64,000 nt of DNA from Hyalella azteca (taxonomy: Eukaryota; Arthropoda; Malacostraca; Amphipoda; Hyalellidae). The notes under the pieces are model-generated. The model worked only from the letters and a program-made list of their open reading frames with translations. It had not been told where the DNA came from and made no database searches. Both the position numbers and the translations under genes were made by a program. Of the stretch, positions 57,730 to 64,000 are shown piece after piece. How positions within the stretch are numbered: position 1 is the first letter of the stretch; every line of letters starts with the position of its first letter. Where the stretch lies: contig NW_025934867.1 of the NCBI RefSeq assembly GCF_000764305.2, positions 1-64,000 of the forward strand. The letters are read 5' to 3'.

Positions 57730-59735
57730 TAATAATTTTCTTCAACCATTTTTCTTGCGCCTTCTAGTTTTCTCAATTCATGACAAGGTGTAACTCATAC
57801 AATTTACTCGATGTTAATAAGGTGGAAACAAGAAACATAAACTGCGCATAGTACTTTTTTCGTCATTATTATATAAAAATTTCTAATATCTTCACTCCAA
57901 TGAACATGTTCCTGCTTCGTTATTTTCTGCTTTCAATTTATGTTTAGAAATAACTATTCCGACTTCATATTGTAAACCACTGAAAGCAGCATCATATTCT
58001 TTGTCCCGAATACCTCAGTTATGAGTTTGTATGCATTCAGTATTTTAATTATATAGCTTGTGCGAAATACTTATAAAAACATTGCTATTTATTCAACTGT
58101 TCTTGTCCCGTACTTCAGGGACCAACCCTTGGTAGTAGTTTGTTTGGACCTTGGATATTGACAATATTTTGTTCTCGATGCCACTAGCCAGTCACTAGTT
58201 ATATCTAGGATACGTTCTCAACCACACTTCCTTTTAAGTGATACCTCCTCGTTCTCACACGATCCAATTCATCGGGTGATTCGGTAAGAGCTTCATAGAA
58301 TGCCCTCACTTCGCATTCTATCACGAATTAATATTTATTCTTTCGTTTCGCATCAAAGAACAGATCTGGACTAATGTTTCCTACAGAAACATGCTAATTT
58401 TTTTCAGTTAGTTCTTATGCCTGTTCTTCAGAAAATTTCTCGATTTCCGACAATAAAATTTTACTGTATCGGACCGTAGCCAGACCTCGCCCACAGAAAC
58501 CTACGATTTATTTACGCATTAATCAACTCAAATAGTGCAGCCACATTGCACTAAGTCTGAAATGCCTTTAAACTGGTACAGGTTGGCGTCTCGGCCTAAA
58601 GATACAGGATAAAAACATTTTAAGTACTTTTAACTGATAAATCGGTGATCAGAGGCATTCTAAGCATATAATTTCGAGTTTTTGCGATCGATTAAAGCGT
58701 AAATAACCTTTTAAATTATGGTCATTTTAATTTTATATTAGGCACTAATCGAAAGTATTTTCATTTTGCGCAAACCATAATACACAACTAGCGAATTCCT
58801 CTGTCAAGAGTAAGTAATTCATGGAATTTGCCGCTTATTAGTAATATGGCTGGCAGGTAATCTTAAGCGGCTGTATGTATAAGGGACACTCTGGATCTAT
58901 AGTGAAATGTTCGGTAGTTTTCCCGTAGATGAATAGTAGATTGCTAGAAAATTATGGAACCCCTTGACAAAAAATTGACTTTAAAATACTTCAAGCCAAT
59001 TATTAAGCAGTAAATTACATTAAAAAAACAGGCGTAAGTTGCAGGTTGAAGCACATCTGCTTGTATGTAATTTCCATACGCTTACAAGATACCATTTTTG
59101 TACTGGACCGAGCCATATTCGCCGCAAAGATGGATCCAGGTTGTGGAAATCATTTTTACTAGAGTAATACGACGTTCAGAATTGGGTTCGGATTACTCCA
59201 TCAACTTTACATTTATATGTAGAACAGACATCGCTTCGTTCTAAGATGCAATCAGGAAACTACACGAGTCCTTGAATAATCAATTAATTATCTCGTTTAT
59301 TATCGTTTCTCGTTTATTATCATACCAGTTGGAGCAATAACTGCGTCCCGTTGCAGTAATAGCACAAATTCGAGCTTGAGAAGCAAAGAAAATTACAGAA
59401 AAATTCACCATTTCTTCAGAGAAAACATTTCAGCGACATTAAATACTTTTAGGACAAAGATCTTGTAGCTTAATTGGATAAAATAACCGTATTTTCAGGT
59501 GAGCTTGAAAAATGGGATAACGATGGAAAGTTGAGTTTATTACCAACTTAGCGATATCCAAACAAAATTTAGCGAACAAAACTTTGTGGAACGAGCTGAT
59601 AAAAAGAATGTAAAGGCAAGCAAAACAAGAATGGATTAGAGGCTAAAGAAATCTTTTCATTATTTGAGAAGTTTCAAGATGGTATAAATGGCCATCAATT
59701 TCACGAGATAGTTTGGTGCTGCCTAACTTCGGTAG
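57730..59735. other. Noncoding interval
   Basis: No supported gene. Around 59390-59450 there is a very decayed relative of the AATTCACCATATC/hammerhead element on the minus strand. Confidence 0.4.
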
Positions 59736-60086
59736 CGGCTCCTCTTCAATAAGCGTGAAGAGGCAAAGGAGCCGCAACTCGCTCCCGCGTCTGCCCAACC
59801 CGAAATTTCTGAAGAAATGGAAACGGTGGTCAGGCAAGGCACAAAGTTCAGCTCTGAAAGTAGACGAAAAAACGCTCGATGCAATAAATGGTCTTTAATG
59901 ACAAAGTTTGCAATCGTAGCAAAAGTATGTATAGCTGGTGTAACTTGTTGCCACACGTTTCGAGTAAAATGCAATCTTGATTATTGGAGAATCATGGATG
60001 AACTCTTAAAATTACCAATAAATATTAAAGTATGGATAATTACGGGCTTTATTATCTACCGTATTCGAGTTTCAAGTGAAAATTAG
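59736..60086 (+). CDS. Candidate exon or decayed ORF, unknown
   Basis: After a TAG that could also be an acceptor (CTTCGGTAG) the frame is open for 117 codons: RLLFNKREEAKEPQLAPASA, then QPEISEEMETVVRQGTKFSS and a basic ESRRKNARCNKW, ending VSSEN stop. The first 45 residues are charged and GC-rich, as in real coding sequence; the last part is AT-rich. No family is recognised. A second open frame (NSLPRLPNPKFLKKWKRWSG) overlaps it. Confidence 0.3.
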   Translation, partial: RLLFNKREEAKEPQLAPASAQPEISEEMETVVRQGTKFSSESRRKNARCNKWSLMTKFAIVAKVCIAGVTCCHTFRVKCNLDYWRIMDELLKLPINIKVWIITGFIIYRIRVSSEN

Positions 60087-60151
60087 CAGGATTTAACACC
60101 TCATCACCGCTTGCTCCGTGCCTACAAAGATAGGGTGACGTACCTGAAGTG

Positions 60152-60217
60152 CTAAAAAATCCTTCGGTGAATCGCTGGGGAAGTGCGGGTTCTTGGAGCT
60201 GGTCCACGCCCGCGCAG
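60152..60217 (+). CDS. Candidate exon ending at a repeated splice donor
   Basis: The frame SAKKSFGESLGKCGFLELVH ARAE ends at GCAGAG with a perfect GTAAGT donor at 60218. The donor region (GCGCAGAGGTAAGT) is then repeated in the flanking array, the same behaviour as at better-supported exons in this window. The acceptor (CCTGAAG) is poor and no family is recognised. Confidence 0.25.
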
Positions 60218-60310
60218 AGGTAAGTTGCCGGGGCCAAGGTAGTGGTAGCGCGCAGAGGTAAGTGGCCGGGGCCAAGGTACTAGTAGTGAGTACCACCGAG
60301 GTAAGTCGTG
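60205..60310. repeat. Short tandem repeat containing three splice-donor sequences
   Basis: Two good and one partial copy of a roughly 45-bp unit (GCAGAGGTAAGTKGCCGGGG CCAAGGTA) are present, each with GAGGTAAGT. Confidence 0.8.
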
Positions 60311-62144
60311 GCGCAGACGACATCCACTCCAGCACGTGCCCACGCATGCGTCCAGAGTCCCGACCGGGCTCAAGCTAAGCGTCCATGGGTGGCTTTACTC
60401 CATGATTCCAATAGTTGAACCGGGCCGAAGATTCTTCAAAAGGTTAGTCCGTACCATCTGACTTGAAGTGCATGTAGACCAATGCGTTCAAAATGAATCT
60501 GGCACGAATCTTCAACAGCACATTGAGAGTTGCTGCTATGAAGTCAGGCAACGAACTGGCGAAGATTCTTCAGAGAAAAGTGAAGTAAAGTATTGGGCGA
60601 GATGTTAGTTTCACGTTGAATGTGCATACTGAAACTACTTCCAACGTCACCCAAATCATTTGAGGCACAGAGCAGGTGAGGATGCTAAATTTATGCCCGA
60701 AATTTAGCAGACATGTTCAACAACAACAACAACAACAGTTCAACATTTGCGGGAGCCTGTACTTACCAAGCGATATTTGTAAACCTTCATGCATTATCTT
60801 CCTGGTGTTCTGAAGAAGTTTATTGAATCGATGAAGTGGCATTGAAGTCGCTCGTTAAGTCAAGACATCACGCAATTCATTCTGCTGCGTTTCTTATATA
60901 TTCAAATAAGATTATTCATATAATTTGGTAGTATTATTTGATATAAATGGGGATACGTTGCCATGAACTGTAGTAGTGTAGAAATATTATCTAACTAAAC
61001 AAATTTTCACGCAATAAATGCTTCATCCTAAAAGCCCTTTACTGCACTTTATTTGAAGCATATATGGATGGTTTCCCTGCCTTCTGTAAATAATTATAAA
61101 AGATCACTTGGCTTTCATATATCAATTTCGTTTTTTCGTTCACTCTTTCATACAAAAAGTTACTTCGAAGGAATAAACGGGAAAATCAGCTAAATAACAA
61201 AATACTCTAAATTGAGAAGTTCAGGAATAAAAACTTTCTAGTGTCAGTCGAATTTAAAAATGTGTTATATTTATCTTGTAAAAAATGGAATTTGTCGCTG
61301 AAAATACTAGCATCTACAGGAATACAGTATATGTTAAATTAAGCAGCATTGCCTTGTTATATATAATAAATATGATTAATGAGACAGAACGCATATCTGA
61401 AGAGGAGGACTTCAGAGAGGAGCGGGAGCTCAGCGTCAAGCATACAAAAAATAAGTCACTTCGTAGTCAGAATTTTTACAGTGACAGTATGCATTTGACT
61501 AATTGCAACATTATAACGCTTTCCAATGATAAGTGCTCCAGAAAAAACCGTTTGCTCGGTATACTGAATTATGAACTTTTTGTCAAGATAGAAGGAAATA
61601 TTTGCTTCGTGCTTTAACTCTAAATATTCATTTGCCTTTTTAGCACATTTTCTCATTTATGAAAAAATGCACTATTGTGCTCGCCAAGTCCGTCCGTCTG
61701 TCCTCTGTCTGTCCGTCCGTGACCTCATGTTTTCGTCGACGAGAAAATGTGCTCTCTGTCACTCACTGCAGTGAGAACTGAGTTATATTTTTTACTTTTG
61801 TGACCTATGTTTGAAATAAATAACTTCTCGAATAGGACTAATGAGTAATACTAATTTTCTGATACCAACTTTCACCATTGCATATTTACAAAGGTTTCTC
61901 CAAATTTCAATGAAAGTAATAAGATGATTCGAGACATTTTTCAGGTTTACTGATAGTGAGTTTCTGCACATAAAGACAAGACAATGTTGCAATACGAGAT
62001 ATAACGATTAACGTGGTATTCAAACAATACTATGCAAGAAGGTAACATACGGAAGAATTCAAACTAAATAAGCTCACTGAATCGTCGGAGGAACTGGGGC
62101 GAATTTCGAATCACAATGCAACGAAGCAAATAGTGAATTCCAAG
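60311..62144. other. Mostly noncoding interval
   Basis: This includes a (CAA)5 tract at 60721-60736, a TGCTAAATTT/AAATTTAGCA hairpin at about 60683-60711, an AT-rich frame at 61285-61617 with an acidic patch (ETERISEEEDFREERELSV) but no splice support, and a repeat fragment plus TCCGTCCGTCTGTC microsatellite at 61636-61740. Confidence 0.4.
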
Positions 62145-62303
62145 GTTGCGTACGGTCGTGGGTCTATGAACGTTCTATCTACCGAATGATATTGGCTCCT
62201 GACCACACCTCACAGCATTACGTAGTTGCGTACTGTCGTGGGTCTATGAACGTTCTATCTACCGAATGATATTGGCTCCTGACCACACCTCACAGCATTA
62301 CGA
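62145..62303. repeat. 80-bp direct tandem duplication
   Basis: GTTGCGTACGGTCGTGGGTC and the following 60 bp repeat at 62225 with one or two differences. Confidence 0.9.
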
Positions 62304-62544
62304 GATGGAATCAGTTGTGCACTATAAGCTTCAACAATAATGTTTGATTTTACAGAAACCGATTTTAATAAGAGTGAAAGACGAATATTGTGTGGTCAAA
62401 ATCCTTGTTAGCGAATATACGTAACAGACGCATTTTGTTTATATCTCGATTATGATGAGTTTCCAGTTTTTTAACGTTCCAACCCGACGGATAAGCATGT
62501 AAATTATATTGTACAACGTACAAATATTGACTAGAACATCTTAA

Positions 62545-62882
62545 GGATGATCAATAAGTTAACTTCGTGAGGGTGAACAATAATTTTGTGTCGTGAAGGT
62601 GGACAATAAGTTAATGTCGTGAAGGTGAACAATGTTAACGTCGTAAAGATGATCAATAAGTTAACATCGTGAAGGTGAACAATAAGTTAACGTCGTGAAG
62701 ATGAACAATAAGTTAACGTCGTAAAGATAACAATAAGTTAACGTCGTGAAGGTGAACAATAAGTTAACGTCGTAAAGATGATCAATAAGTTAACATCGTG
62801 AAAGTGAACAATAATATAACGTCGTGAAGATAACAATAAGTTAACGTCGTGAAGGTGAACAATAAGTTAACGTCGTAAAGAT
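62545..62882. repeat. 26-bp minisatellite
   Basis: About thirteen copies of AACAATAAGTTAACGTCGTG AAGGTG are present, with AAAGATGATC variants and a few deletions. Confidence 0.9.
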
Positions 62883-63080
62883 ATGACAGATGACCTAGAT
62901 CTCTAGGTTCCAGGCATGACAGATGACCTAGATCTCTAGGTTCCAGGCATGACAGATGACCTAGATCTCTAGGTTCCAGGCATGACAAATGACCTAGATC
63001 TCTAGGTTCCAGGCATGACAGATGACCTAGATCTCTAGGTTCCAGGCATGACAGATGACCTAGATCTCTAGGTTCCATGC
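62883..63080. repeat. 33-bp minisatellite overlapping the lectin stop codon
   Basis: Six units of 33 bp (ATGACAGATGACCTAGATCT then CTAGGTTCCAGGC) start at 62883, 62916, 62949, 62982, 63015 and 63048. The last unit contains the stop codon and final residues of the lectin exon on the minus strand. Adjacent copies are nearly identical. Confidence 0.92.
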
Positions 63081-63310
63081 ATGACAGATGACTGCTAATC
63101 CGTAGTCGCAGTAGTAGTTGACTAACGCAAAGAAAGAGGAACCCTCCTGATAGCTGGTATAAACGCAGTCCCTGCCATTGCCGTAGTTGGGTTGGTTGTA
63201 GAGCCACTCGTACTGACCGTCAGGTCCGGGCCAGCGACCGTTCGATTCATAGCTCCAGTTCCCGTTGATGTAGTAAACACCTAACCAGAACATTCCTTGG
63301 GACGATGATC
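63060..63310 (-). CDS. C-type lectin-like domain, terminal exon
   Basis: After an acceptor TTCAACATTAG (minus strand, before 63310) the frame, entered in phase 1, reads MFWLGVYYINGNWSYESNGR, then WPGPDGQYEWLYNQPNYGNG and RDCVYTSYQEGSSFFALVNY YCDYGLAVICH, and ends AWNLEI with TAG at 63060-63062. WLG, the QPN tripeptide followed by G, and the C...C...C spacing (DC, YYC, VIC) are the second half of a C-type lectin-like domain, normally a secreted carbohydrate-binding or recognition protein. QPN is between the EPN (mannose) and QPD (galactose) types. The usual WND calcium ligand is VNY here, so calcium-dependent sugar binding is doubtful. The first half of the domain and the signal peptide are upstream, outside the readable part. 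Confidence 0.85.
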
Positions 63311-64000
63311 CTAATGTTGAAGAAAGAAATGTTAGGAATAAATGAAATAAATATATAAATATATTGTCCTGATCTTGAAGAAAACAGCGTAACAATTTTG
63401 TAGGTTATGTACAACAACCTCCGTCGTAGGCTTTTGACCCATTAGAAGCTATTTTAATAAATAGTCCTCTATCTGGTAATTATTTTTTCCCTTAAATACA
63501 CGCATTTTGCCCATTGTATGAACTTCAGCCTAGTGAAGCCCGTGTTCTAAATACTTAGACAATTAGATGTCCAGAATTTAAATTTCAAACATAGGTTTTA
63601 TCGTCATTCGGCGCATTGATCAATTGTCAAAAAATACTCTGAAATTTCGAAATATCAACATTTGAAATATTTTTACTTAATCGTATTTATAATTTGTAGG
63701 CCGCCCTATCTCAAAATAAAAGCAATTACGCATTCATAATTTCGGCAAACATGAAAGACTGCACTTTGATTTAACGCAACTGGAGATGGATAGGAAAAAT
63801 GTTCCATAGTTGAGTTCAAAAACGTACAAGTTTTACAAACGGCTTGTAAAAACACACCATTAAATTTTTTGAATATTTCTCTTATCTATATTAGATAAAT
63901 CATACGAATTAGTTGAACATACAAGGGGGATTACTTTCACATTTATATTTAATTTTGTCAACCATGAGATCCTTTATAGCTCATTACAACCTAAAAAATG
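63311..64000. other. Intron upstream of the lectin exon
   Basis: AT-rich sequence with no further lectin exon recognised to the end of the window. Confidence 0.5.

Noticed and set aside
61285..61617. 110-residue frame with an acidic stretch
   Set aside because: Only about 20 residues look coding; no splice sites flank them.
62883..63080. CRISPR-like regular repeat
   Set aside because: Contiguous 33-bp units without unique spacers; minisatellite.

Overview
This is a stretch of animal nuclear genome, AT-rich and intron-rich with very little coding sequence. It has GT-AG exons, many minisatellites and many decayed transposable elements. The firmest genes are the two last exons of presenilin (minus strand, 1.6-2.1 kb), four in-phase exons of a beaten-path (Beat) type immunoglobulin protein (plus strand, 46.0-51.3 kb) and the last exon of a C-type lectin-like domain (minus strand, 63.1 kb). 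Beat proteins are an arthropod family, and minisatellite-filled introns in a repeat-rich genome fit a crustacean such as an amphipod. That assignment is inference; the species cannot be read from the sequence.

Layout: 0-2.3 kb presenilin 3' end with a minisatellite-filled intron. 2.3-6.1 kb is a diverged, inverted copy of 42.0-46.9 kb that carries extra tandem copies of a Beat exon, one of them hit by a fold-back MITE. 6-12.2 kb is noncoding with dispersed repeats. 12.67-13.48 kb is a YqaJ-nuclease-type mobile-element ORF enclosed between two library-adapter junctions. 13.5-31.8 kb is mostly noncoding, with two candidate exons near 15.7-16.3 kb, a decayed LTR-like retroelement at 22.9-24.0 kb and the 3' end of a Penelope-like element with a hammerhead-ribozyme-like core at 27.9-28.3 kb. 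31.8-38.2 kb holds a candidate exon next to a palindromic minisatellite, a zinc-knuckle Gag relic between direct repeats and a 45-bp minisatellite. 39.0-40.2 kb holds two candidate exons of an unrecognised minus-strand gene that join in frame. 40.4-44.0 kb is duplicated material. 45.9-51.3 kb is the Beat-like gene. 51.6-60 kb has duplicated sequence, a hammerhead-bearing inverted repeat and terminal-inverted-repeat elements. 60-64 kb has candidate exons, three tandem arrays and the lectin exon.

Two themes matter most. First, the assembly is stitched: three perfect 38-bp Nextera mate-pair junction adapters and four single-N joins sit at edges of duplicated or foreign blocks, so gene order across them is unreliable. 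Second, there is a set of small hammerhead-ribozyme-like cores, one of them just behind a Penelope-type endonuclease reading frame, and a recurrent habit of minisatellites starting exactly at exon boundaries. I found no CRISPR array, operon or prokaryotic system.
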